From Anthropogastromicrobium chipingensis_A (GTDB taxonomy: Bacteria > Bacillota > Clostridia > Lachnospirales > Lachnospiraceae), in NCBI GenBank assembly GCA_963605535.1, contig CAVCXB010000001.1, positions 56,487-120,486 of the forward strand: DNA of 64,000 nucleotides, given 5' to 3'. This document shows positions 52,462 through 60,871 of this stretch, piece by piece; the stretch's first letter is position 1, and the number at the start of each line of letters is the position of its first letter. Made by a program: the position numbers and the translations under genes. The notes under the pieces were generated by a model. That model saw only the letters and a list, made by a program, of their open reading frames with translations. It ran no database searches and was not told where the DNA came from.

Positions 52462-54387
52462 ATGAATACAGAATATAAATGCGTGACTACGGCAGAGGGA
52501 ATAAAGGATTATATCGGGAGCAGCCTGCTCGTGGCATTTGACTTTGAAACAGCTCCCGATGAACCGTACCGAGGTGAGGATAAGTCGGCACTTGATCCTG
52601 CAAAGGCTCATATCGCAGGATGCTCTTTTTCCGTAAAAGAGGGAACGGGTATCTATGTGCCTGTTGCTCACCGCATTGGCACCAATATAGACCAGACCGC
52701 TTTTTTCTCTTTTCTTGCGGCATTTCTGACGAACACGTCAATCACCAAGATAGCCCATAATATTGCTTTTGAATCTTCGATGGCATACGCAAAGGGTATC
52801 GTAATCCATGCTCCAGTGTATGACACAATCTGTGCTTCTCAGATGAGCCTTAAAAGCACTTATGAATTTAGAAAGCTGAATGAGAGCGGATTAAAGAGGC
52901 TGGCAGAGGAACTGTTTAATGAACCGCTGCCGTCATTTTCAAACGTAACAGACGGAAGGCACTTTGATGAGCTGGATGCACAGGATGCGGAAACAGTACG
53001 CTATGGTGCGGCTGACTCTGACTTTGCACTTCGCCTTTATCACAAGTTTAATGAATGGTTCGACCGCTATCTTCCAAGACACAGATATATCGTAGAGGAG
53101 ATTGAAAGTCCGACTGCCGTCTATCTTGGCATTATGAAAAAGAATGGTATTCCCGTGAATCTGCCGCTCATGCAGGAGCGAAAGACCGAGGCAGAAAACG
53201 AGATGGAGCGTATCAGAGGAGAGATAGAATTCATCATCGGCGATGTGAATATCGGGGCAAACTGCTCTACGCAGGCTTTTAAGAACTATCTGTATAAGGA
53301 TCTTGGGCTTCCCATCTTAAAGACCACAGAAACAAATCGGGAGGCGGCTGATGATATGACGATGACGCTCCTTAAAGAGTGGTGCGATAAGAACCGCCCG
53401 GAGCTGTCAAAACTCTTTACTCTGGTGCAGGAATATCGCAAGTGGGGAAAGATAAAGTCCACCTATATCGATGGCTACCTGAAGCATTTAAATTCCGTTA
53501 CGGGCTGCATCCATCCGGATCTGTTTGCCCTTTCCACGGACACGGGCAGGATGAACTGCCGTAATCCAAACGCTCAGAACATGCCAAGAAAAACAAATGA
53601 TCCAATAGGAGTCCGTGACTTTATCAAGGCACCGGAGCATCATCTTATCCTGTCGCTTGATTTTTCGCAGATTGAACTTCGTGTAGGAGCTTTTTACTGC
53701 CGTGATGAGAGGATGCTTGATACCTACCGCATGGGCGGTGATATTCATGCTGCTACCACCAGCGTCATTTTCGGTGTGAGCTATGAAGAAGCACAGGATA
53801 AGCACTCTGAAAACTATAAGGAGCATCGCACGATTGCTAAAAATGTCAACTTCGGTACTTTCTACGGTCTGTTTCCGAGAGGTCTGCAGAAGACACTGAA
53901 ATTCAAGGCAGGGGTTGAAAAATCCGTCAGTGAGTGTGAGGAGATACTTTTTAACCTCAAGCACGGATATAAGGGACTGACATCGTGGCAGGAGGAAACC
54001 AAGGCTGATGCTGCAAGAAGAATGTACTCAGAGACATGGCTTGGCAGACGCAGATACCTTCCAAGCATCAACTCAGATAACTGGGGGCAGAAGTCATTTG
54101 CTGAGAGGTGTGCGCTTAATACACCGATCCAGGGAACTGCGGCGGATATTTTAAAGCTTGCCATAACAAGGATACTTGCAGGGCTTTCTGAAAGAGAATG
54201 GCTGAAGCCCATTCTTCAGATACACGATGAACTTACCTTCATTATCCCGGAGGACAAGCTCACTGAGGCAGTGTCCTTTATCCGTACTTGCATGGAAGAA
54301 AAGCCTTTCCCAGAATTTGACCTGCCGCTTATAGCGGAAGCATCCGCCGGACCAACGTTTGGCATGATGGAAGAACTGGAGGACTGA
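52462..54387 (+). CDS. Phage family A DNA polymerase with 3'-5' exonuclease
   Basis: The 641-residue protein has an exonuclease domain starting VAFDFETAPDEPY (about residue 23), and polymerase motifs A SLDFSQIELRVGAFY (about residue 400), B RTIAKNVNFGTFYG and C LQIHDELTF. The 5'-nuclease domain of cellular PolI is absent, as in phage polymerases. It ends one base before the next gene. Confidence 0.93.
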   Translation: MNTEYKCVTTAEGIKDYIGSSLLVAFDFETAPDEPYRGEDKSALDPAKAHIAGCSFSVKEGTGIYVPVAHRIGTNIDQTAFFSFLAAFLTNTSITKIAHNIAFESSMAYAKGIVIHAPVYDTICASQMSLKSTYEFRKLNESGLKRLAEELFNEPLPSFSNVTDGRHFDELDAQDAETVRYGAADSDFALRLYHKFNEWFDRYLPRHRYIVEEIESPTAVYLGIMKKNGIPVNLPLMQERKTEAENEMERIRGEIEFIIGDVNIGANCSTQAFKNYLYKDLGLPILKTTETNREAADDMTMTLLKEWCDKNRPELSKLFTLVQEYRKWGKIKSTYIDGYLKHLNSVTGCIHPDLFALSTDTGRMNCRNPNAQNMPRKTNDPIGVRDFIKAPEHHLILSLDFSQIELRVGAFYCRDERMLDTYRMGGDIHAATTSVIFGVSYEEAQDKHSENYKEHRTIAKNVNFGTFYGLFPRGLQKTLKFKAGVEKSVSECEEILFNLKHGYKGLTSWQEETKADAARRMYSETWLGRRRYLPSINSDNWGQKSFAERCALNTPIQGTAADILKLAITRILAGLSEREWLKPILQIHDELTFIIPEDKLTEAVSFIRTCMEEKPFPEFDLPLIAEASAGPTFGMMEELED

Positions 54388-54388
54388 T

Positions 54389-54808
54389 ATGTATAGAAAC
54401 AGCGAAGGCTACGCTGATCCAACTGCGGGATTGGCGATGAGCAGCATAATGAAAGAATATCGGCAGCAGCAAAAGAAACGCTATGCCGACAAGAACCGCA
54501 GGAAGATTTATGTGGCATCAAAATACGCAGGCGATGTCGATGAAAATGTGAAGGCAGCAGTCACTTACTGCAGAAAGGTCATAGCGGAAGGGTATATGCC
54601 CGTGGCAAGCCATCTTCTCTATCCGCAGATACTTAACGACAACATCCCTGCAGAGAGGGAACTGGGACTTTTGTTCGGTCTGGCACTCCTTAATGTCTGC
54701 GATGAGGTCTGGGTGTTCGGTGAGGTTTCTGCCGGAATGCAAAAAGAGATTGAGGAAGCAAAGAGGCTTAATAAAAGGCTTAAATTTATCAAGGAGGCGG
54801 ACGTATGA
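54389..54808 (+). CDS. DUF4406/DUF7768-like nucleoside-deoxyribosyltransferase-related protein
   Basis: The 139-residue protein has RKIYVASKYAGDVDENVKAAVTYCRKVIAEGYMPVASHLLYPQIL and the C-terminal LLNVCDEVWVFG-VSAGMQKEIEEAKRL, a Rossmann-like fold related to nucleoside 2-deoxyribosyltransferases. In phages such proteins are thought to act in nucleotide metabolism; no reaction is proven. It overlaps the primase gene by 4 bp. Confidence 0.75.
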   Translation: MYRNSEGYADPTAGLAMSSIMKEYRQQQKKRYADKNRRKIYVASKYAGDVDENVKAAVTYCRKVIAEGYMPVASHLLYPQILNDNIPAERELGLLFGLALLNVCDEVWVFGEVSAGMQKEIEEAKRLNKRLKFIKEADV

Positions 54809-57294
54809 ATATAACGGTAACAGATGTGCTTGGCGCACTATTTAATCCTGCTGATACTGTCTGCTTTCGTGTCTTTGATGACAAGAAAGACGGCATGTTT
54901 AAGGGATCGAAGCTGTCATGTGAGTGCGGAAAGTACAAGAGCATAGAAGAAACACTGAAGAACCACAATGCGATGAACCGTGGAATCTTCTTTGTGGTCA
55001 ATTATGGCGGGCAGGATGATGCCTCGATTACGAGAATCAATGCTCAGTTTGTGGAGATGGATAATGACAGTTTTGAGGATCAGCAAAAGAAGATCGATGC
55101 TTTCCCCCTGCCGCCGTCCATGATCATGAAAACACAGAAATCTTACCATGTGTACTGGTTCATGGATTCGACAGCCAAGGTGGAGCGTTTCCGCATGATA
55201 CAGACGCGGCTTGTAAAGCACTTTGACGGAGATCCCATGTGCGTCAATGAATCGAGAGTCATGAGGCTTCCGGGATTTATGCACTGTAAAAAGGATACAC
55301 CTGTCGAGGTGGTCTGCGTCAGCTTTCATCCGGAGCGTAAGTATACCCAGGAGCAGTTATCAGAGATCCTGCCGGAGGTGGATCTTGCTCCTGTGGAACA
55401 TAAGAGCGGCATGGAAAAGGGCATCGACCAGGTGATGAAGTCGTGCGTATTTTTACAGCACTGCCGTGATGATGCCGCATCACTCTCAGAGCATGACTGG
55501 TATGCCATGATAACAAATCTTGTTCCTTTTGAAGGCGGCACGAAGATGATTCATGCCTTGTCCGCTCCGTATCCCGGATACAGTGAATCGGTTACACAGA
55601 AGAAAATCAATCATTTTCTGGAAAGCGGTACGAGTCCTATCACCTGCAAAACCATCTGCGAGAAAGGATTCAAGTGTCCTAAGTTTGCATCCGGTGAATG
55701 TCCGGTCAAGGCTCCTGCCGCATGGTGTTATCAGCCGATGAGTGCAGATGCCCTTCTTGAAGTTTTAAGGAACCTTCCTGTTACCGGGGAGGCGATAAAA
55801 GACCTGCAGAGTGCAAAGCAGTTTGTTTCAAACTATCTTTACAACCAGGATGTGGTAACAGCGGACGTGATTATAAATTCAGAAATACGGGAGCATTTTA
55901 AGCTGAAGGCAACCTTTCTTAAATCGCTGAACGCTGTGTACAAGGATGTCAGCAAAGCATACCAGGCAAGCAAAAATGCAAAGAGAGCCAAGGCAGGAAC
56001 GGCAATACCGGACTGGTATGAGCCAAACGACAAAGGACTTCGTTTCCTGCCGGGAGTTTTGGCAAAGAACCTGTCAGAAGAACAGCAGGTGTTTTATGCC
56101 GCAGAGCAGCACTTTAATTATCGTGGCGGTGTCTATGCCGAGATGTCCGAAATGGAAGCACAGCGGCAGGTACAGGATAAGATGCTGATGAGAGAAACGA
56201 AGATGAATCAGATAATTGATGCGGAGAAACAGTGGCGGCTTCTGGTGCAGAAGGATATCCGTGAGCTGAATGCCAATCCGTATATTATCAATGTCAGAAA
56301 CGGTCTGTACAACGTTTTGGAGGATACGCTGACGGAACATACACCGGATTATTATTCTACGGTTCAGCTTGCCGTGACTTACGACAAAAAGGCGGACTGC
56401 CCGCTCTTTAAGCAGTTTCTGAAGGAGTCGATGGGCGGTGATATGGAGCAGGTAAGGCTCATTCAGGAGATGCTGGGGTATTTTCTGATTCCGGTAAACT
56501 CTGCCCAAAAGTGCTTTGTCATCGTGGGAGTGGCATCTGCAGGCAAGAGCGTGCTGCTTCGAGTATTGAACGATGTGCTTCTTGGCAAGCAGAATGTATC
56601 GAATGTATCCTGGCAGGCATTAAATGAGCGTTTTAAGACCGCAGAGCTCTTTGGAAAGCTGGCGAATATCTTCGCTGACCTTCCTACAAAGAACATTGAT
56701 GATAACGGTATTTTCAAGGCACTGGTTGGCGAGGATTATCTGACCGTGGAGAAGAAAAACAAGAATCCGTTCTCATTTCAGTCCAGTGCAAGACTTCTTT
56801 TCTCCTGCAACAGCATACCAAAGAACTACGGTGATAAGTCGGAGGGATTTTATCGAAGGCTCATCATCATAAGGTTTAATCATACCGTGCCGCAGGAAAA
56901 GCGTGATCCGGAGCTTCTGGAGAAGTTTCGCATGGAAGCAGACGGCATATTTCTGTTTGCACTTGAGGGGCTTCGCAGGCTGATGAACAACCACTACAGA
57001 TTTTCAGAAACACAGGTCAATGCCAACGAGCTGCAGCAGTACCGTGAGGAGTCGGATTCTGTGCTGTCGTTTGCAAAGGAATATTGTGAGCTTGACGAGT
57101 CATTCTCTTCCGGCTCTACAGAGCTGTTTAATGCCTATAAGAGTTACTGCGAGGAGTGCGGATTAAAACCATACTCGCAGAAGAACTTTGTACAGCAGAT
57201 CACGGCAGCATTTCCAAGTGTTACAAGGGATATCGACCGCACGGCAAAGCGGCGTGTCCTTTTAGGAATCAGACTGGGAGAGGTGCTTGGATAA
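54805..57294 (+). CDS. Phage primase-helicase (D5/SF3 type)
   Basis: The 829-residue protein has an N-terminal primase-like region with CMHCKKDTPVE-type RLPGFMHCKKD, a Cys-rich segment (CEKGFKCPKFASGECPVKAPAAWC, about residues 285-310) and a C-terminal SF3 helicase domain with Walker A GVASAGKSVLLRVL (about residue 575) and ADLPTKNIDDNGIFKALVGED. It resembles the D5_N/P4-type replicative primase-helicase. It is directly followed by the candidate origin. Confidence 0.9.
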   Translation: MNITVTDVLGALFNPADTVCFRVFDDKKDGMFKGSKLSCECGKYKSIEETLKNHNAMNRGIFFVVNYGGQDDASITRINAQFVEMDNDSFEDQQKKIDAFPLPPSMIMKTQKSYHVYWFMDSTAKVERFRMIQTRLVKHFDGDPMCVNESRVMRLPGFMHCKKDTPVEVVCVSFHPERKYTQEQLSEILPEVDLAPVEHKSGMEKGIDQVMKSCVFLQHCRDDAASLSEHDWYAMITNLVPFEGGTKMIHALSAPYPGYSESVTQKKINHFLESGTSPITCKTICEKGFKCPKFASGECPVKAPAAWCYQPMSADALLEVLRNLPVTGEAIKDLQSAKQFVSNYLYNQDVVTADVIINSEIREHFKLKATFLKSLNAVYKDVSKAYQASKNAKRAKAGTAIPDWYEPNDKGLRFLPGVLAKNLSEEQQVFYAAEQHFNYRGGVYAEMSEMEAQRQVQDKMLMRETKMNQIIDAEKQWRLLVQKDIRELNANPYIINVRNGLYNVLEDTLTEHTPDYYSTVQLAVTYDKKADCPLFKQFLKESMGGDMEQVRLIQEMLGYFLIPVNSAQKCFVIVGVASAGKSVLLRVLNDVLLGKQNVSNVSWQALNERFKTAELFGKLANIFADLPTKNIDDNGIFKALVGEDYLTVEKKNKNPFSFQSSARLLFSCNSIPKNYGDKSEGFYRRLIIIRFNHTVPQEKRDPELLEKFRMEADGIFLFALEGLRRLMNNHYRFSETQVNANELQQYREESDSVLSFAKEYCELDESFSSGSTELFNAYKSYCEECGLKPYSQKNFVQQITAAFPSVTRDIDRTAKRRVLLGIRLGEVLG

Positions 57295-57327
57295 GCGCTT
57301 CCCCGGGGCATCGCCACGAGCAGATTC

Positions 57328-57484
57328 GGAACACGAGAACACGTTGGAACACCAAAATCCTATCTCTTTATATATAATACATATTTTTATATATACTGAT
57401 TTTTTTCATAAAATATAGAGCAATATAGGATTTTTCGTGTTCTATGTGTTCCAAGCGTTGAAAATACGGAGGTTTTTGGAACAC
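57328..57484. other. Candidate phage replication origin (iterons around an AT-rich core)
   Basis: Six copies of RGAACAC flank an AT-rich core: plus-strand copies at 57328-57334, 57336-57342, 57346-57352 and 57478-57484, minus-strand copies at 57437-57443 and 57446-57452. The core 57358-57436 is almost entirely A and T, and its edges (AAAATCCTAT and ATAGGATTTT) form an inverted repeat. This adjoins the primase-helicase gene. Confidence 0.5.
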
Positions 57485-57769
57485 GTGAAAGAAGCAGATA
57501 TTGTAAAAGCAATTATGAGATACTTAAAAACCGTGCCGGGGTGCTTCTGCTGGAAGGAACACGGCGGCATGTACGGAACAGCAGGCATTCCGGATATCAT
57601 TGCCTGCATTGGCGGACACTTCTTCGCTTTTGAGGTTAAGACAGCAGTCGGCAAGCCTACAAAGCTTCAGGAAGCAACAATTCGTAAAATCCTCGCGGCA
57701 GGCGGTACTGCACTGGTGGTACGCTCGGCTGATGAGGTGCGAGCCGTGGTAGACGGCTTCCTGCACTGA
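57485..57769 (+). CDS. VRR-NUC domain nuclease
   Basis: The protein of about 94 residues shows the VRR-NUC pattern: EADIVKAIMRYLKTVPGCFCWKEHGGMYGTAGIPDIIAC with the catalytic PD, FAFEVKTAVGKPTKLQ (ExK) and ALVVRSADEV. These small nucleases cut branched DNA. The GTG at 57485 is preferred; TTG at 57476 sits too near the GGAGG site, and more upstream frame lies in the candidate origin. Confidence 0.85.
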   Translation: MKEADIVKAIMRYLKTVPGCFCWKEHGGMYGTAGIPDIIACIGGHFFAFEVKTAVGKPTKLQEATIRKILAAGGTALVVRSADEVRAVVDGFLH

Positions 57770-57830
57770 TACAAAGATACAACGCTTAAATGCATCAATG
57801 CCTATTTCAGAAAATAGGAGGCGAACGCAT

Positions 57831-58058
57831 ATGAGCGGCATTACAGAATATGAAAACCTTGCAAATGCCATAATCCTGCAGGCTGTGAAGGATTACCGGA
57901 TGGCACTGAAGTGTCTGAAGAATAATCCGAAAGACAAAATATCCCTGTCTGATAAAAACGAGATAGAGAGGTTCTTTCGGTCGCAGTGGTTTACGGCATT
58001 AACAAAAATCGATGGCGAGATGCTGATTGCCTCTTTGAACACGGAGGTAAACGCATGA
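57831..58058 (+). CDS. Small phage protein of unknown function (75 aa)
   Basis: The 75-residue protein MSGITEYENLANAIILQAVKDYRMALKCLKNNP ... EIERFFRSQWFTALTKIDGEMLI is helical and of no known function. AGGAGG precedes the ATG. Its stop overlaps the next gene start (ATGA), placing it with the late regulator. Confidence 0.75.
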   Translation: MSGITEYENLANAIILQAVKDYRMALKCLKNNPKDKISLSDKNEIERFFRSQWFTALTKIDGEMLIASLNTEVNA

Positions 58059-58465
58059 ACGCTAAGGAATATCTGAATCAGGCACATCACCTGGATATGC
58101 TTATCAACTGCCGGCTGCGTGAGATCGACTACTGGAGAGACTTATCAAGCGGCATCTCAGGCAGCAACTTTGAGCCGCACTATAATCCCAACCGACAGAC
58201 AGAAGCTCCCTTTGCAAGATGCATTGAGAAGATCGATGAGATACAGCGGAATGTGGAAGACAAGGTCACGCAACTTATGAGACTTAGGGAAGAAATCAGC
58301 ACAGCAATAGAAAAGCTGGAAAACCGGGAAGAACAGCTTGTCCTTCGTTATCGCTACCTTGATAACTTCAGCTGGGAAGAGATCGCAAGGATGCTGAATA
58401 TGTCAAGGCGTACGGTGTACCGTGTCCACGGAGCGGCATTAGAAAACTTTTCTGTTCCAAATTGA
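58055..58465 (+). CDS. DUF1492/ArpU-like late transcription regulator
   Basis: The protein of about 136 residues begins MNAKEYLNQAHHLDMLINCRLREIDYWRDL and ends in a sigma region 4-like helix-turn-helix, REEQLVLRYRYLDNFSWEEIARMLNMSRRTVYRVHGAAL. The DUF1492/ArpU family members are late-gene activators in Firmicute phages. It lies directly before phased TTGGCACT repeats and the late operon. Confidence 0.88.
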   Translation: MNAKEYLNQAHHLDMLINCRLREIDYWRDLSSGISGSNFEPHYNPNRQTEAPFARCIEKIDEIQRNVEDKVTQLMRLREEISTAIEKLENREEQLVLRYRYLDNFSWEEIARMLNMSRRTVYRVHGAALENFSVPN

Positions 58466-58468
58466 AAG

Positions 58469-58530
58469 TTGGCACTGTTTGGCACTACTTGGCACTGAAT
58501 GGCAGTCTTGACCTGTGGTATTATTACAAT
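58469..58530 (+). promoter_or_regulatory. Late promoter with four phased TTGGCACT repeats
   Basis: TTGGCACT occurs at 58469, 58479 and 58489 and as ATGGCAGT at 58499, each exactly 10 bp apart. A TACAAT (58525-58530) lies 18 bp after the last repeat, which would take the place of the -35. It is probably a DUF1492/ArpU-type activator binding array. Confidence 0.65.
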
Positions 58531-58549
58531 AGCAAAGTAGAATAAGATG

Positions 58550-58583
58550 AGCCTTCATGGGAGCAATCCTGTGAGGGCTTTTC
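58550..58583 (+). terminator. Terminator downstream of the late regulator
   Basis: AGCCTTCATGGGA (58550-58562) pairs with TCCTGTGAGGGCT (58567-58579) with three wobbles and a GCAA loop, followed by TTTTC. It lies right after the candidate late promoter, so it could act as an early/late antitermination point. Confidence 0.7.
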
Positions 58584-58610
58584 TTATGTCCGGAAAGTGA
58601 GGTGAAAGAA

Positions 58611-58958
58611 GTGCCAAGGAAACCAAAGCAGCCCTGTGCCTATCCCGGATGCTCTAAGCTGTCGGACGGCAGGTACTGCGAGGAGCATGCAAAGCTGGTG
58701 GCGAGACAGTACGAAAAGTACAGCCGTGATTCGGACAGCAAAAAGAAGTACGGCAGAGCATGGAAGAGAATCCGTGACAGCTATGTGCAGACGCATCCCT
58801 TTTGTGAGAGGTGCTTCGAGCAGGGCATCCTCACTCCCGTGGATGAGGTGCATCACATCGTGCCGATATCTAAGGGCGGTACCCATGCGAGGAGCAATCT
58901 CATGAGCCTTTGCCGTTCGTGCCACAACAAGATCCATCACGAGCTTGGTGACAGATGA
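58611..58958 (+). CDS. Phage HNH endonuclease
   Basis: The protein of about 115 residues starts MPRKPKQPCAYPGCSKLSDGRYCEEH with a zinc-binding Cys pair, and has the HNH motif DEVHHIVPISKGGTHARSNLMSLCRSCHNKIHHE near residue 85. HNH nucleases next to terminase are needed for cos-phage packaging in HK97-like phages. The GTG at 58611 is best placed behind GAGGTG. Confidence 0.88.
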   Translation: MPRKPKQPCAYPGCSKLSDGRYCEEHAKLVARQYEKYSRDSDSKKKYGRAWKRIRDSYVQTHPFCERCFEQGILTPVDEVHHIVPISKGGTHARSNLMSLCRSCHNKIHHELGDR

Positions 58959-59131
58959 TTAGCTTGTAAAAGTATACAACTACAGCTTGTATCCGTTGGC
59001 AGTATTGCACAGGGGCAGGGGCGGACTGAATCTCTGCGGCTATAGGTCCCGGGGAACGGCGCGGGGTCTTGTGTGCGAATTTTCGTATTCAAACGGGGGA
59101 TTAAGGGCAGATGGAGATTGGAGGTGAAAAT
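58959..59131. other. GC-rich gap with possible cos site
   Basis: The 173 bp between HNH and terminase small subunit genes contain no gene. The part 59010-59100 has GC-rich segments (GGGGCAGGGGCGGACTGAA and GGTCCCGGGGAACGGCG) followed by ATTTTCGTATTCAAACGGGGG, as often seen at the cos region before P27-type terminases. This is inference from position. Confidence 0.35.
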
Positions 59132-59683
59132 GTGGCAAGAGACGGTACAAACCGAGGCGGTGCAAGACCGGGAACGGGTCCTAAGAGAAAAGCACTTGTG
59201 GATAAAATACAGGACGGCACAGCAAAAGGAACGCTGGTGATGCCGGGAGACCTGCCGGAGCCTATGGATATTCGGGGCGAGGATGTTCCTCCCATCAGAG
59301 ATTATCTTAAGGCAAAGCAGAAAAACGGCAGTGATTTATGTGCCGAGGAAATTTTCAGAGAAACATGGCTGTGGCTCAAGTCAAGAGGCTGTGAAATGTT
59401 AGTAAACAACCAGCTTATAGAGCAGTATGCGATGAGCGTGGCAAGATGGATTCAGTGTGAAGAAGCGATATCTGAGTTTGGATATCTTGCAAAACATCCA
59501 ACCACGGGAAATGCCATTGCATCGCCTTATGTGTCTATGAGCCGAGACTACAAGAAACAGGTAAATGCAGACTGGTTTCAGATCTATCAGATTGTTCGTG
59601 AGAATTGTTCCGTGGAATATGCGGGAGCAAGTCCGCAGGATGATTTAATGGAGCGGCTTCTTAGAGCAAGAAACAAAAAATAG
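59132..59683 (+). CDS. Terminase small subunit (P27 family)
   Basis: The protein of about 183 residues has the P27 signature: basic N-terminus DGTNRGGARPGTGPKRKALVDKI, LPEPMDIRGEDVPPIRDYLKAKQK and WLKSRGCEMLVNNQLIEQYAMSVARWIQCEEAI. It recognises the packaging site. GTG 59132 follows GGAGGTG. Normally terminase large subunit follows, but here a methylation cassette intervenes. Confidence 0.9.
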   Translation: MARDGTNRGGARPGTGPKRKALVDKIQDGTAKGTLVMPGDLPEPMDIRGEDVPPIRDYLKAKQKNGSDLCAEEIFRETWLWLKSRGCEMLVNNQLIEQYAMSVARWIQCEEAISEFGYLAKHPTTGNAIASPYVSMSRDYKKQVNADWFQIYQIVRENCSVEYAGASPQDDLMERLLRARNKK

Positions 59684-59701
59684 AAATGGAGATATGAGAA
59701 T

Positions 59702-60871
59702 ATGAAAACATATAAGACAGCTGAAAGTGTATGTGCAGGACATCCGGATAAATTATGTGATTTCATCGCAGACAGCATATTGGATGCATGCCTTAGAGCA
59801 GATAAATCCTCCCGCGTGGCCTGCGAGGTAATGGCGGCGGGCCGGCGAATTATTGTAGCCGGTGAGATCACCTGTGCAAAGCATGTTGATATCCGTTATA
59901 CAGTCCGCAAAGCATTGGAAAAGGTCGGATACAAGCCTTCTGGATTTATCATCCATGTATTTATCCGCAGACAGAGCCGGGATATTGCTGACGGTGTGGA
60001 TATGAGCATTGAAGCAAGGAATGGTGATACATCCTGCTATGCCAATCTTGGTGCAGGCGATCAGGGTACCGTATACGGATATGCAACGAATGAAACGGTG
60101 CAGTACATTCCTTTGCCGCTTCATCTTTCACACAAAATATGTAAAAGACTGGACGATGTGAGAAGGGATAATCTCATTCACGGCATTAAACCAGACGGAA
60201 AAGCACAGGTTACTGTTGAGTATGAGAACGGAAAGCCTAAGAGGATAAAGACCATCGTGGTATCCGTTCAGCATGATAAGAATAAAAGTCTGGATGTGCT
60301 GAAGAGCGAGATCATAGCAGAAGTGCTGCATCCCGTTTTTACAAAATTTCCATTTGATGCTGATACAGAAATCCTTATCAATCCGTCCGGCAGATTTGTT
60401 GAGGGTGGGCCAATGGCTGACACAGGTCTTACAGGAAGAAAACTGATGGTGGATACCTATGGAGGACTTGGTGCTCATGGCGGCGGTGCATTTTCCGGAA
60501 AAGACCCAACCAAGGTAGACCGCTCCGGCGCATATATGGCAAGATGCATCGCAAAAAATATTGTGTTTGCGGGATTTGCGGATGAATGCCGGGTTGCTGT
60601 TAGTTATGCCATCGGCAAGGCAGATCCTGTTGCAGTGCAGATTGATACATTCGGCACAGGAAAGGTCAGTGATGAGATTCTTGCAAAAGCTGTTAACGAT
60701 GTTTTCAATATGCGTCCTGCGGCAATCATCAACGAGTTCTGCCTAAGAAACTACTCCTTTGCAGAGTATTCCGCTTACGGGCATTTTGGAAATGGATATC
60801 CTACATGGGAGCATACCGATAAATACAATGAACTGACAGAGGCGGTGAAGAAATATGAAAACAACAACTGA
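59702..60871 (+). CDS. metK: Phage-borne S-adenosylmethionine synthetase
   Basis: The 389-residue protein has all three MetK domains with near-canonical motifs: GHPDKLCDFIADSILDACL, GAGDQGTVYGYATNE, NPSGRFVEGGPMADTGLTGRKLMVDTYGG and GGGAFSGKDPTKVDRSGAYMAR. It makes AdoMet from methionine and ATP. The chromosomal copy is expected elsewhere. Here it lies inside the prophage, 18 bp after terS, and overlaps the ParB-methyltransferase gene by 17 bp, so it probably supplies SAM to the two methyltransferases that follow. Confidence 0.93.
   Translation: MKTYKTAESVCAGHPDKLCDFIADSILDACLRADKSSRVACEVMAAGRRIIVAGEITCAKHVDIRYTVRKALEKVGYKPSGFIIHVFIRRQSRDIADGVDMSIEARNGDTSCYANLGAGDQGTVYGYATNETVQYIPLPLHLSHKICKRLDDVRRDNLIHGIKPDGKAQVTVEYENGKPKRIKTIVVSVQHDKNKSLDVLKSEIIAEVLHPVFTKFPFDADTEILINPSGRFVEGGPMADTGLTGRKLMVDTYGGLGAHGGGAFSGKDPTKVDRSGAYMARCIAKNIVFAGFADECRVAVSYAIGKADPVAVQIDTFGTGKVSDEILAKAVNDVFNMRPAAIINEFCLRNYSFAEYSAYGHFGNGYPTWEHTDKYNELTEAVKKYENNN

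Noticed and set aside
58469..58506. CRISPR-like array
   Set aside because: Four units of 8 bp with 2-bp gaps are far too short for repeats and spacers; they fit a protein-binding array instead.
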